Source of the DNA: CAWULT01 sp963923455
GTDB taxonomy: Bacteria > Acidobacteriota > Vicinamibacteria > Vicinamibacterales > UBA2999
Direction: 5' to 3'
Assembly (NCBI GenBank): GCA_963923455.1
Contig: CAWULT010000002.1
Location: forward strand, 30,747 to 94,746
DNA: 64,000 nt
Of this stretch, positions 17,883 through 25,976 are shown one piece after another (within the stretch, counting starts at the first letter, position 1; each line of letters begins with the position of its first letter). The notes under the pieces were generated by a model, which searched no databases, had not been told where the DNA came from, and saw only the letters and a program-made list of their open reading frames with translations. The translations under genes and the position numbers were made by a program.

Positions 17883-20714
17883 ATGCGTGCCCGCTCGATC
17901 GTTCGACTGGTCCTCGGGGCGGTGCTCGGGCTGACCTCGGCCGGGATGGCAGCCGCCCAGGCGCCGGAACCGGCCCCGCAGACCCCCGCGGCCCCGGCCC
18001 TGGCGCCGGGGGCGCTGCTGACCACCGTCTGCGGGAACCAGGTGGCCGCACCCGCCCGCCTGCCCGCCGCCGGGTCGCAGTTCGTCTGGATCCTCGAGCC
18101 CTGCTTCAACAAGCAGGGGGGCTCCTCGACGGTCGAGAACGAAACCTACATGTATTACATCAAGCTGCGACCGAGCCAGCCGTCGCAGGACGTGTTCGTC
18201 TACTACGACGACGCCGTCGAGCAGACGATGCTCGCGGACTTCCGCGCGCTCTGGGCCACGAACTTCCTGGAGGATCTCTCCATCGAGGTCAACGACTACG
18301 AGTTCCCGAACGGTGCAGTCGGGAAGATCGTGACCTATCACATGGAGGAGCGGGAGCGGATCAAGATCGTCGACTATCAGGGCAGCAAGCAGGTCGACCG
18401 CACGAAGATCGAGGAGAAGCTTCGCGAGCGGAACATCGAGATCCGCCTCGATTCGTTCCTCGACGAGGGCGTCATCCGCCGGGTCGAGGGGGTGGTGCGC
18501 GGCCTGATGGCCGAAAAGGGCTTCACCAACGCCGAGGTCTCGCACAAGGTCACGCCGGTCGCGGGCGGGCCCAAGCTCGTCAACGTCACCTTCAACGTCA
18601 GCGAGGGGCCGAAGATCCGCATTCGCCGGGTCGACTTCCTCGGCAACCAGGCCATCAGCGACGGACGCCTGCGGCGCAAGCTGAAGGAGAACAAGCCCAA
18701 GGGGCTGCTGGGGTTCATCACCGGCGGCGGCACGTACAAGGAGGCCGAGTTCGAGGCCGACGCCGACAAGGTGACGGAGTTCTACCAGAACCGCGGCTAC
18801 GTGCGGGCCCGCGTCGGCCAGCCGGAACTGAAGGTCATCGAGAACTCGAAGGACGGCAAGAACCGGTGGGTCGAACTGCGGATTCCGGTCACCGAGGGCC
18901 CTCGGTACAAGGTCGGCGAGCTCGCCTTCGACGGCAACAAGCTGGTGCGCGGCGACCAGCTGCGCCCGTTCTTCCAGCTCCAGCCTGGCGAGTGGTACAG
19001 CCGCAAGCGGCTCGATGACGGCCGCAAGAAGGCCCAGGAGATCTACGGCGGCGCCGGCTACATGGAGTTCACCGCGTTCCCCGACCTCAAGCCGAGCGAC
19101 GATCCCGGTCCAGAGGACGCCCTGGCCGACCTCGTGCCCGAGTCGCTCCGAGGGCCGTCCGAGACGGTCGAGCCGAAGAAGACCCCGACCGTCGACATCA
19201 CGATGCGCATCGAGGAGGGGCCGCAGTACTTCGTCAACCGGATCACCTTCACGGGCAACACGACGACGCGCGACAACGTGATCCGCCGGGAGATGCGCCT
19301 GGTCGAGGGCGGCGTGTTCAACACGGAGGCGCTCAAGTACAGCGTCAAGCGGCTGAACCAGCTGGGCTACTTCAAGAACCTCGAAGGCAACGACAAGGAC
19401 ATGAAGGTCGACAAGACGCCCGGTCGGCCCAATTCCGTCGACGTCACGCTGAAGTTCGAGGAGCAGAACCGCAACCAGCTGAGCTTTGGCGCCGGGGTCT
19501 CGCAGTTCGAGGGCGTGTTCGGGCAGCTCGGGTTCCAGACGTCGAACTTCATGGGCCGCGGCGAGACCCTGAGCGTGTCGATGACCGGCGGCAGCCGCAC
19601 GCAGAACTACCAGCTCGGGTTCAGCGAGCCCTTCCTGTTCGACCGCAACATCACGGGTGGGTTCGACATCTACAAGCGGTCGCTCCAGTACATCGGCTAC
19701 TACACGCAGCGTTCGACCGGCGGCAACCTGGTGTTCGGCTTCCCGGTGGCGGACTTCAGCCGGATGTTCGTCAACTACTCGTACGAGACGGTCGGCATGG
19801 CCGACCTGAACGAGGCGCTGCTGGACTCGTCGTGCCTCTCCCGCGCGGGCGGCTGCCAGATCATTTCCTCGCTCGGGAACCTGAGCCAGCTGACACCGAC
19901 GCAGCAGGAGCAGTTGCGCCGCAACCCGTTCGTCTACGACTCGCTGCTGATCGGGCAAGGTGGTTCACGGTCGATCAGCAAGGTCGTCCCGAGCTTCGTC
20001 CACAACACGGTCGACCATCCGATCTTCCCGTCGACCGGCAAGCGCCTGACCGCGTCGGTCGACCTCGCCATGTTCGGCGGCAACACGCAGTTCTACAAGC
20101 CGCGCCTCGAGGCCGTGATGTTCATGCGGCACACGGCCCGGACGGCGCTTGGCATGCGCGGGCAGGTGGAGTACATCACGCCGATCCGGAACACGACGTC
20201 GCTGCCCATCTTCGAGCGCCTGTTCCTGGGCGGCGAGTACAGCGTCCGCGGCTTCGACATCCGCTCCATCGGGCCGACGGTCCCCGACTCGGTGATCGTC
20301 CTCGGCGGCAACAAGAGCCTCCTGTTCAACGCCGAGTACATGTTCTCGATCGCCAGCCAGGTGCGGCTCGTGGCGTTCTACGACGCGGGCCAGGTCCGCG
20401 ACTTCGGCCAGCCGTTCTCGTGGAAGGAAGACCTGACCCGGGTCGAGGCGGCGTCTGTGCCGGCGCTGTTCGACCCGTACGCCACCTCGAGCCTGATCGA
20501 CCCGAACGCGCCCGGCTCGAGGACGACCGTCATTGGACGTACGAGCGCCTTCAAGACCTCGACGGGCATCGAGCTGCGCTTCTTCATGCCGGTCCTGAAC
20601 GTGCCGTTCCGGCTCATCTACGCGTTCAACCCGCAGCGTGCCGGTGTCCTCAACAACAACCTGCAGCCGGCCCGGTCGACGCAGTTCCGGTTCGCGGTGG
20701 GCACGACTTTCTGA
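17883..20714 (+). CDS. bamA: Outer membrane protein assembly factor BamA
   Basis: 943 residues, longer than the roughly 810 of E. coli. Signal peptide (RSIVRLVLGAVLGLTSAGMAAAQA), a Pro/Ala-rich stretch with an unusual Cys pair (TTVCGNQ and ILEPCFN), then POTRA repeats (about residues 90-510, including GPKIRIRRVDFLGNQAIS and EGPQYFVNRITFTGNTTTRD) and a C-terminal 16-strand barrel with the conserved lid motif GGEYSVRGFD. It folds and inserts beta-barrel proteins. ATG at 17883 gives a normal signal peptide; the GTG 27 bp upstream would add an odd extension. First gene of the envelope operon with skp, lpxA and lpxI. Confidence 0.94.
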   Translation: MRARSIVRLVLGAVLGLTSAGMAAAQAPEPAPQTPAAPALAPGALLTTVCGNQVAAPARLPAAGSQFVWILEPCFNKQGGSSTVENETYMYYIKLRPSQPSQDVFVYYDDAVEQTMLADFRALWATNFLEDLSIEVNDYEFPNGAVGKIVTYHMEERERIKIVDYQGSKQVDRTKIEEKLRERNIEIRLDSFLDEGVIRRVEGVVRGLMAEKGFTNAEVSHKVTPVAGGPKLVNVTFNVSEGPKIRIRRVDFLGNQAISDGRLRRKLKENKPKGLLGFITGGGTYKEAEFEADADKVTEFYQNRGYVRARVGQPELKVIENSKDGKNRWVELRIPVTEGPRYKVGELAFDGNKLVRGDQLRPFFQLQPGEWYSRKRLDDGRKKAQEIYGGAGYMEFTAFPDLKPSDDPGPEDALADLVPESLRGPSETVEPKKTPTVDITMRIEEGPQYFVNRITFTGNTTTRDNVIRREMRLVEGGVFNTEALKYSVKRLNQLGYFKNLEGNDKDMKVDKTPGRPNSVDVTLKFEEQNRNQLSFGAGVSQFEGVFGQLGFQTSNFMGRGETLSVSMTGGSRTQNYQLGFSEPFLFDRNITGGFDIYKRSLQYIGYYTQRSTGGNLVFGFPVADFSRMFVNYSYETVGMADLNEALLDSSCLSRAGGCQIISSLGNLSQLTPTQQEQLRRNPFVYDSLLIGQGGSRSISKVVPSFVHNTVDHPIFPSTGKRLTASVDLAMFGGNTQFYKPRLEAVMFMRHTARTALGMRGQVEYITPIRNTTSLPIFERLFLGGEYSVRGFDIRSIGPTVPDSVIVLGGNKSLLFNAEYMFSIASQVRLVAFYDAGQVRDFGQPFSWKEDLTRVEAASVPALFDPYATSSLIDPNAPGSRTTVIGRTSAFKTSTGIELRFFMPVLNVPFRLIYAFNPQRAGVLNNNLQPARSTQFRFAVGTTF

Positions 20715-20753
20715 CGGGGTGTGGCGCCGAGCGCCCCTGGAGTTTCCTGACCG

Positions 20754-21185
20754 ATGCTTCGACTCTTCCCGTTCCGCCTGGCGGCGGCCGCCGTGGCGGC
20801 AGCCACGGGCCTCACCGTGACTGCCTGCAACAGCAGCACGCCGACCAACCCGACGCCGGTCGAAACGCCCACCGCGGTCAGCGAGACCTTCGAGGGGACG
20901 CTGACGGTCAACGGCGCGGTGACCCACCCGTTCGTCGTGCAACGGGCCGGAACGGTGACGCTGCAGCTGTCAGGCCTCGAGCCCAGTTCTGGGGTGGCCA
21001 TCGGCGCCAGCATCGGTACGTGGAACGGGCAGGTCTGCGACATCAAGCTCGCCAACGACGCGGCCGTCCTGAACGTGGTGGTCACGGGCACGGCCGCGAC
21101 CTCAGGGAACTTCTGTGCACGCGTGTACGACGTCGGCAAGCTGACCGGGCCGGTCGCCTACCAGGTCGTGGTGACCCACTTCTAG
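20754..21185 (+). CDS. Small putative lipoprotein of unknown function
   Basis: 143 residues. A hydrophobic signal ends in the lipobox-like GLTVTAC followed by Asn-Ser-Ser, so the mature protein probably starts with a lipidated Cys. A Thr/Pro-rich tether precedes one beta-rich domain (FEGTLTVNGAVTHPFVVQRAGTVTLQLSGL) with two Cys (GQVCDIK and GNFCARV) that may form a disulphide. I do not recognise the domain. It sits between bamA and skp, 39 bp after bamA, where other genomes have skp directly, so a part in outer-membrane assembly is possible. Confidence 0.65.
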   Translation: MLRLFPFRLAAAAVAAATGLTVTACNSSTPTNPTPVETPTAVSETFEGTLTVNGAVTHPFVVQRAGTVTLQLSGLEPSSGVAIGASIGTWNGQVCDIKLANDAAVLNVVVTGTAATSGNFCARVYDVGKLTGPVAYQVVVTHF

Positions 21186-21267
21186 GCATCCGGGGCGCCG
21201 CCTGTTCCGGCTCGCCCGGATACAGTAAAATTGGAGCGATTTCGCCGCAGAGAAAGGACGTACGTTG

Positions 21268-21921
21268 ATGAGAGTGTTCGCCGCAGCTCTGGCGCTCAGC
21301 ATGATGCTGGTGGCCACCCCGACCTTCGCGCAGGCCACCGCGCCGGCCGCGCAGCAGCCCGCCCGTCCCGCGACGCCGACGGCCCCGCCGGCAGCCGCGC
21401 AGGCCCAGCCGGCGCCGCCGCCCCGGTTCCAGGACGGGTTGAAGTACGCCTACATCAACGTCCAGCGCATCGCCGCCGAGTCGGCCGAGGGCAAGGCCGC
21501 CACCGACAAGGTCAAGGCCCTGAACGATCAGAAGGTCAAGGAGCTCAACGACAAGAACCGGCAGATGCAGGCGGCTCAGCAGAAGCTCGACTCGGGCGGG
21601 TCGGTCCTGAGCGACGCGGCTCGCGCCCAGCTGCAGGCGGACATCGAACGCCAGCAGCGCGACATCCAGCGCTTCACCGAAGACGCGCAGCAGGACGTGC
21701 AGGCCCTGCAGCAGCAGCTGCAGGAGGATTTCCAGCGGAAGCTGAACCCGGTGATCGACAAGGTCGCCCGGGAGAAGCAGGTGCACATGGTGTTCAGCGC
21801 CGCCGACAGCGGGCTCGTCTGGGCCGACCCTGGCCTCGACCTGACCGCCGAGGTGATTCGCGCGTTCGACGGGTCTCCCAGCCCCGCGGCCCGTCCCGCG
21901 GCAGCTCCGGCGGCCCGGTAA
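21268..21921 (+). CDS. skp: OmpH/Skp-family periplasmic chaperone
   Basis: 217 residues. Signal peptide (FAAALALSMMLVATPTFAQ), a Pro/Ala-rich linker, then the Skp core YAYINVQRIAAESAEGKAATDKV and a long Gln/Lys-rich coiled coil (about residues 90-160) that forms the tentacles of the trimer. It holds unfolded outer-membrane proteins for BamA. The C-terminus VFSAADSGLVWADPGLDLTAEVI is the conserved end strand. ATG at 21268 has GAAAGGA upstream. In most genomes lpxD follows; here the next gene is the FabZ-LpxA fusion. Confidence 0.88.
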   Translation: MRVFAAALALSMMLVATPTFAQATAPAAQQPARPATPTAPPAAAQAQPAPPPRFQDGLKYAYINVQRIAAESAEGKAATDKVKALNDQKVKELNDKNRQMQAAQQKLDSGGSVLSDAARAQLQADIERQQRDIQRFTEDAQQDVQALQQQLQEDFQRKLNPVIDKVAREKQVHMVFSAADSGLVWADPGLDLTAEVIRAFDGSPSPAARPAAAPAAR

Positions 21922-21930
21922 CGTTCGCAC

Positions 21931-21974
21931 GGCCGCGCGGCAGGTGAGAGCTGGCTCGAGGCCGGCCGCGCGGC
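21931..21974 (+). repeat. 11-bp direct repeat in the skp-lpxA gap
   Basis: GGCCGCGCGGC occurs at 21931-21941 and again at 21964-21974, 33 bp apart, within the 81-bp gap. Each copy is itself nearly symmetric. It may be chance in GC-rich DNA or a binding site. Confidence 0.3.
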
Positions 21975-22002
21975 GTGTTTCAACTTCTGGTCCCACACGC
22001 CC

Positions 22003-23256
22003 GTGTCCCTCGAACTGCCCGTCCGTCTGGCTCGTGTCCTCCATCGCTACCCCTCGTGCCTGCTCGACGCCGTCGCCGAGCACGAGCCCGGCGCACGTCT
22101 GGTCGCGTACAAGAACGTCACCGTCGGCGAGGAGTATTTCCAGGGGCACTTCCCAGGCATGCCGGTGATGCCCGGTGTCCTGATGATCGAGGCCCTGACC
22201 CAGGCGGCCGGCATCGTGCTGCTCGAGCGCACCGGCGCGCCGGCCACGAGCCGCGTGGCCCTGCGCGGCGTCAACGACGCGAAGTTCCGGCGGCAGGTCG
22301 TGCCAGGCGACCAGTTGCGGATCGACGTCCGCCTCGACCGCGTGCGGTCGCGGCTCGGCACCGCGACGGCCGTGGCGTACCTGGGCGAGCAGGTCGTCGT
22401 CGAGGCCCGCCTGCTGCTCGCGGTGGAGGCGGGTGCGTTCATCCACCCCTCGGCGAGCGTCCACCCCTCCGCGGCCATCGGCGCGGGCACCACGGTCGCG
22501 GCCAACTGCGTCATCGGTCCCGACGTCACCGTGGGCGCGGACTGCCGGATCGACGCGGGCGTGGTGATCGACGGTCACACGTCGATCGGCGACGGTACCC
22601 ACATCTACCCGATGGCATCGGTGGGACTGGCGCCCCAGGACCTGAAGTACCGGGGCGAGCCGACGCGCCTCACCATCGGGCGCCGCAACGTGATTCGGGA
22701 GTTCGCGACGCTCAACCGGGGCACCGTGCAGGGAGGCGGCGAGACCCGGATCGGCGACGACAACCTGCTGATGGCGTACGTGCACGTGGCGCACGACTGC
22801 CATGTCGGCAGCCGGACGATCTTCGGGCCGCATGCGACGCTGGGCGGCCACGTGACGGTCGAGGACTTCGCCAACATCAGCGCGGGCTCCGCGGTGCATC
22901 AGTTCTGCCGCGTCGGGCAGTACGCGTTCATCGGCGGCTATTCGGTCGTGACGAAGGACGCGCCCCCGTACGCCAGGACGGTCGGCAGCCGGCCGGCGCG
23001 CGTGTTCGGGGTCAACAGCATCGGCCTGGCGCGGCGTGGCTTCACCCCCGACGCCATCGCGCAGCTGAAACTGGCCTACCGCTACCTGCTGCAGTCCAAG
23101 CTGAACACGAGCCAGGCCCTGGCCCAGATCGAGCAGGACGCGGCGCTGTCGGCGGCGGAGGTCGGCAGGCTGGTGGCGTTCATCCGCGGGTCGAAGCGCG
23201 GCGTGATCCTGCGGCGGCCCACGCGGCGCGTCGAGGAACTGGTCGCCGATGAGTGA
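22003..23256 (+). CDS. lpxA: Fusion: FabZ dehydratase domain + LpxA acyltransferase
   Basis: 417 residues, about 150 longer than LpxA. Residues 1-143 are a FabZ hot-dog domain: LHRYPSCLLDAV, YKNVTVGEEYFQGHFPGMPVMPGVLMIEALTQAAG, with the catalytic His49 and Glu63 present. From about residue 146 the left-handed beta-helix of LpxA follows (hexapeptide turns such as SASVHPSAAIGAG), with catalytic His264 in YVHVAHDC and the C-terminal helices. The protein would make 3-hydroxyacyl-ACP flux decisions and the first lipid A acyl transfer on one chain. GTG start at 22003; no stop or frame change separates the domains. lpxI follows. Confidence 0.92.
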   Translation: MSLELPVRLARVLHRYPSCLLDAVAEHEPGARLVAYKNVTVGEEYFQGHFPGMPVMPGVLMIEALTQAAGIVLLERTGAPATSRVALRGVNDAKFRRQVVPGDQLRIDVRLDRVRSRLGTATAVAYLGEQVVVEARLLLAVEAGAFIHPSASVHPSAAIGAGTTVAANCVIGPDVTVGADCRIDAGVVIDGHTSIGDGTHIYPMASVGLAPQDLKYRGEPTRLTIGRRNVIREFATLNRGTVQGGGETRIGDDNLLMAYVHVAHDCHVGSRTIFGPHATLGGHVTVEDFANISAGSAVHQFCRVGQYAFIGGYSVVTKDAPPYARTVGSRPARVFGVNSIGLARRGFTPDAIAQLKLAYRYLLQSKLNTSQALAQIEQDAALSAAEVGRLVAFIRGSKRGVILRRPTRRVEELVADE

Positions 23257-23286
23257 GTGCGCGCGGGCCCGTCGCGGGGGACGCGG

Positions 23287-24111
23287 ATGCGTCTCGGCCT
23301 GATCGCGGGGAACGGGCGGTTCCCGTTCCTGGTTCTCGAGGCCGCCCGCGCTCTCGGGCACGACGTCACCGTGGTGGCGGCGCAGGAAGAGGCGGCGCCG
23401 GAACTGGAGTCGGCGGCTGGCCGGCTCGGCGCGTCGTTCCACTGGGTGTCGCTGGGGCAGCTCGGCACGTGCGTCCGGCTGCTGCAGGAGGCGGGCGTCA
23501 CCCGCGCGGTCATGGCGGGGCAGGTCAAGCACGCGCGGATCTTCAGCGCGGGGCTCGTTCCGGACCTCACGTTCCTGTCCCTGCTGCGGCGCCTGGCCTC
23601 GAAGAGCACCGATGGGTTGATCGGTGCCGTGGCCGACCTGCTGCGCGAGCGCGGCATCGAACTGGTCGACTCGACCTCGCTGCTGACGCCGCTGCTGGCC
23701 GCCGAGGGCGTCCTGACGCGCCGCGGCCCGACCGACGAGGAGCGCCAGGACTTCGCGTTCGCGTATCCCATCGCCGACACGGTCGCGGGTCTCGATCTCG
23801 GGCAGACGATCGTCGTCAGGCAGGGGGCCGTGGTCGCCGTCGAGGCCATGGAAGGGACCGACGAGACGATCGCCCGCGCGGGCCGGATCGCTGGCGCCGG
23901 CACCCGCGTCGTCAAGGTGGCCAAGCCGAAGCAGGACATGCGCTTCGACGTGCCGGTCGTCGGGCTGGCCACGCTCCGGGTGATGCGGGACGCCGGGGCG
24001 ACGGCCTTGTCGGTCGACGCCGGAATGGCGCTCGTGCTCGACGGCCCGGCCGTGTACGCGGCCGCCGACGAGGCGGGCATCGCGATCGTCGGGCGGGTCC
24101 GGAGTGTCTAG
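23287..24111 (+). CDS. lpxI: UDP-2,3-diacylglucosamine pyrophosphatase LpxI
   Basis: 274 residues (DUF1009 family). It hydrolyses UDP-2,3-diacylglucosamine to lipid X, the LpxH replacement found in many non-enteric bacteria. Marks: LGLIAGNGRFPFLVLEAARA at the N-terminus, MAGQVKHARIF, the C-terminal block VVAVEAMEGTDETIARAG, KVAKPKQDMRFDVPVVGLATL with the conserved acidic and Lys residues. ATG at 23287 (GGGGGA upstream) matches the family start; a GTG at 23257 adds ten poor residues. It fits directly after lpxA in the lipid A route; lpxD and lpxB are not in this window. Confidence 0.93.
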   Translation: MRLGLIAGNGRFPFLVLEAARALGHDVTVVAAQEEAAPELESAAGRLGASFHWVSLGQLGTCVRLLQEAGVTRAVMAGQVKHARIFSAGLVPDLTFLSLLRRLASKSTDGLIGAVADLLRERGIELVDSTSLLTPLLAAEGVLTRRGPTDEERQDFAFAYPIADTVAGLDLGQTIVVRQGAVVAVEAMEGTDETIARAGRIAGAGTRVVKVAKPKQDMRFDVPVVGLATLRVMRDAGATALSVDAGMALVLDGPAVYAAADEAGIAIVGRVRSV

Positions 24112-25080
24112 ATGAAGAGCTTGCGGATGGCGGTCGTCGGCGTGGGGGCGCTCGGCCAGCACCATGCCCGGATCCTGGCCTCCCTGCCGGGTGTGTCGCT
24201 CGTGGGGGTCGTCGACACCCGGCCCGAGCGGGCGGCCGAGGTCGCCGCGCGGCACGGGACCACGCCGTACGTGCGCGCCATCGACGTGCTGGATGCGGTG
24301 GACGCGGTCACGGTGGCGGTGCCCACCCTCGCGCACGTCGAGGTCGCGCTGCCGTTCCTCGAGCGCGGCGTCGCCGTGCTGCTCGAGAAGCCACTGGCCG
24401 CCACCGTTGAGGAGGCGGACCGCGTGGTGGCCGCCGCCACCCGGCACGGCGCCGTCCTGGCGGCGGGGCACACCGAGCGCTTCAATCCGGCTGTCGCGGC
24501 GGCGCTGCCGCTGGTGTCGAGGCCGCGCTTCATCGAGATCCACCGGCTGGGCGCATTCCCGGAACGCAGCCTCGACATCGACGTCGTCTTCGACGTGATG
24601 ATCCACGATCTCGACCTGCTGCTCGCGTGCGTGGGCTCCGACGTGGTCTCGGTCGAGGCCGTGGGCGTGAACGTGCTGACGCCGAAGACCGACATCGCCA
24701 ACGCGCGGATCCGCTTCGCCTCGGGTTGCATCGCCAACGTCACGGCGAGCCGGATCAGCCGGGAGCGCATTCGCAAGGCCCGCTTCTTCCAGCAGGAGTC
24801 CTACATCTCGATCGACTACGCGGCGCGGGAGGTCGAGGTCTACCGCCTCGTGCCCGGCGCCGGGCGTCCAGCGATCGAGGGCGGCCGGATCGCGGTGCCC
24901 GACGAAGAGCCGCTGCTGCGTGAACTGCGAGACTTCGTCGAGGCCGTGCGGGACGGGCGCACCCCGGGCGTGACCGGGGCCGCCGGCCGGGACGCGCTGG
25001 CGCTGGCGGCGCGCGTGGCCGGCGCGATGAACACGGGTGAGGCTCCGACGAGCCGCCCCCAGCCACAGGGAACGGTGTGA
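24112..25080 (+). CDS. Gfo/Idh/MocA-family NAD(P)-dependent oxidoreductase
   Basis: 322 residues: Rossmann domain (MAVVGVGALGQHHARIL), the family EKPLA motif at about residue 95, AAGHTERFNPAV with a probable catalytic His, then the C-terminal alpha/beta domain. It oxidises a hydroxyl of a sugar or nucleotide sugar. It abuts lpxI with no gap and lies two genes from lpxA. In bacteria that make 3-amino lipid A, the UDP-GlcNAc 3-dehydrogenase GnnA is of this family and is encoded by lpxA. No GnnB aminotransferase is present here, so that assignment remains a guess. Confidence 0.82.
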   Translation: MKSLRMAVVGVGALGQHHARILASLPGVSLVGVVDTRPERAAEVAARHGTTPYVRAIDVLDAVDAVTVAVPTLAHVEVALPFLERGVAVLLEKPLAATVEEADRVVAAATRHGAVLAAGHTERFNPAVAAALPLVSRPRFIEIHRLGAFPERSLDIDVVFDVMIHDLDLLLACVGSDVVSVEAVGVNVLTPKTDIANARIRFASGCIANVTASRISRERIRKARFFQQESYISIDYAAREVEVYRLVPGAGRPAIEGGRIAVPDEEPLLRELRDFVEAVRDGRTPGVTGAAGRDALALAARVAGAMNTGEAPTSRPQPQGTV

Positions 25081-25976
25081 TGACGACTGCGACTTCGTTC
25101 GACCAGTATCTGGAGCGCGTCAGCCGCGGAGATGCGCTGCCGCTCGAGGTGGTGCGCGAGCTGACGGCCAATCCCGACATCCTGCCGCTCGGTATGCTCG
25201 CCGACGCGATGCGTGACCGCCTGCATGGACGGCGGGCGACGTTCCTCCGCGTGGCCAGCCTGCCCTGGGATGGCCCTCGCGACGTGCCCACCGGTGCGAA
25301 GGCGATTCGCCTGTCTGGCGCCCCCGACACGCTCGATGCCGCTGTGGCCGCGGTCGCGACCGCACGGGCCGCTGCCGGATCCCGGACGGTGTCGGCCTTC
25401 GCGTGGGGAGACGTCACGAGATGGGCGGAAGCCACCGGGCAATCGGTGGGGCAGACCCTGGCCGCGCTGCGGGCCGCCGGCCTCGACGAGATCGCGGGCC
25501 TGAGCGTCGATCGGGTATCCGACGTGGGGGCGATGGTCGAGGCGCTGGCCGCGGCGGGCTTCTCGGAGCTCTGCCTCCAGGTGGATCGGCCCGGCGCGGC
25601 GGATCGCGTGGACCTCTGGGCCACGGTCGACGCACTCCAGCAGCGGCTCGGGTGCGTGCGCGCCATCAGCCCGCTGCCCGGCGTGATCGCCTTCATGAAG
25701 CCGACGACCGGCTACGACGACGTGAAGATGCTGGCGTCGGCGCGCCTGGCTGCACCGCACGTGCCCAGCGTGCAGGTAGACTGGGCCAAGTACGGACCGA
25801 AGCTGGCGCAGGTGGCGCTGACCTTCGGCGCCGATGACGTCGACAACGTCTCCGGCTCTGACGAGGCGCCAGAAGGACGCCGGCGCGCGCCCCTCGAGGA
25901 GATCCGGCGCAACATCCAGGCGGCCGGACTCGAAGCGGTGGAGCGCGACGGGCGCTTCACGGCCGTCACGGGCTGA
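25080..25976 (+). CDS. MqnE-like protein lacking the radical-SAM cysteines
   Basis: 298 residues; genuine MqnE (aminofutalosine synthase) has about 370-400. The N-terminus (RVSRGDALPLEVVRELTANPD then GMLADAMRDRLHGRRATFL) and the C-terminus (KYGPKLAQVALTFGADDVDN, then NIQAAGLEAVERDGRF) follow MqnE as I know it. The CxxxCxxC cluster motif expected near residue 65 is absent: the only Cys are 165 and 192. The other forward frames show no such motif, so it is not a frameshift. It opens the menaquinone operon, starts in a TGATG overlap with the gene before, and ends in one with mqnA. A catalytically altered or scaffold role is inferred. Confidence 0.72.
   Translation: MTTATSFDQYLERVSRGDALPLEVVRELTANPDILPLGMLADAMRDRLHGRRATFLRVASLPWDGPRDVPTGAKAIRLSGAPDTLDAAVAAVATARAAAGSRTVSAFAWGDVTRWAEATGQSVGQTLAALRAAGLDEIAGLSVDRVSDVGAMVEALAAAGFSELCLQVDRPGAADRVDLWATVDALQQRLGCVRAISPLPGVIAFMKPTTGYDDVKMLASARLAAPHVPSVQVDWAKYGPKLAQVALTFGADDVDNVSGSDEAPEGRRRAPLEEIRRNIQAAGLEAVERDGRFTAVTG

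Noticed and set aside
21082..24606. A 1174-codon open frame on the minus strand opposite skp, lpxA, lpxI and the oxidoreductase gene
   Set aside because: It mirrors well-supported plus-strand genes, is rich in Arg, His, Gly and Asp as antisense frames of GC-rich DNA are, and matches no family.
25231..25300. A frameshift hiding the radical-SAM motif in the MqnE-like gene
   Set aside because: The other forward frames here contain scattered Cys but no CxxxCxxC, and the zero frame keeps MqnE-like sequence on both sides of the gap.
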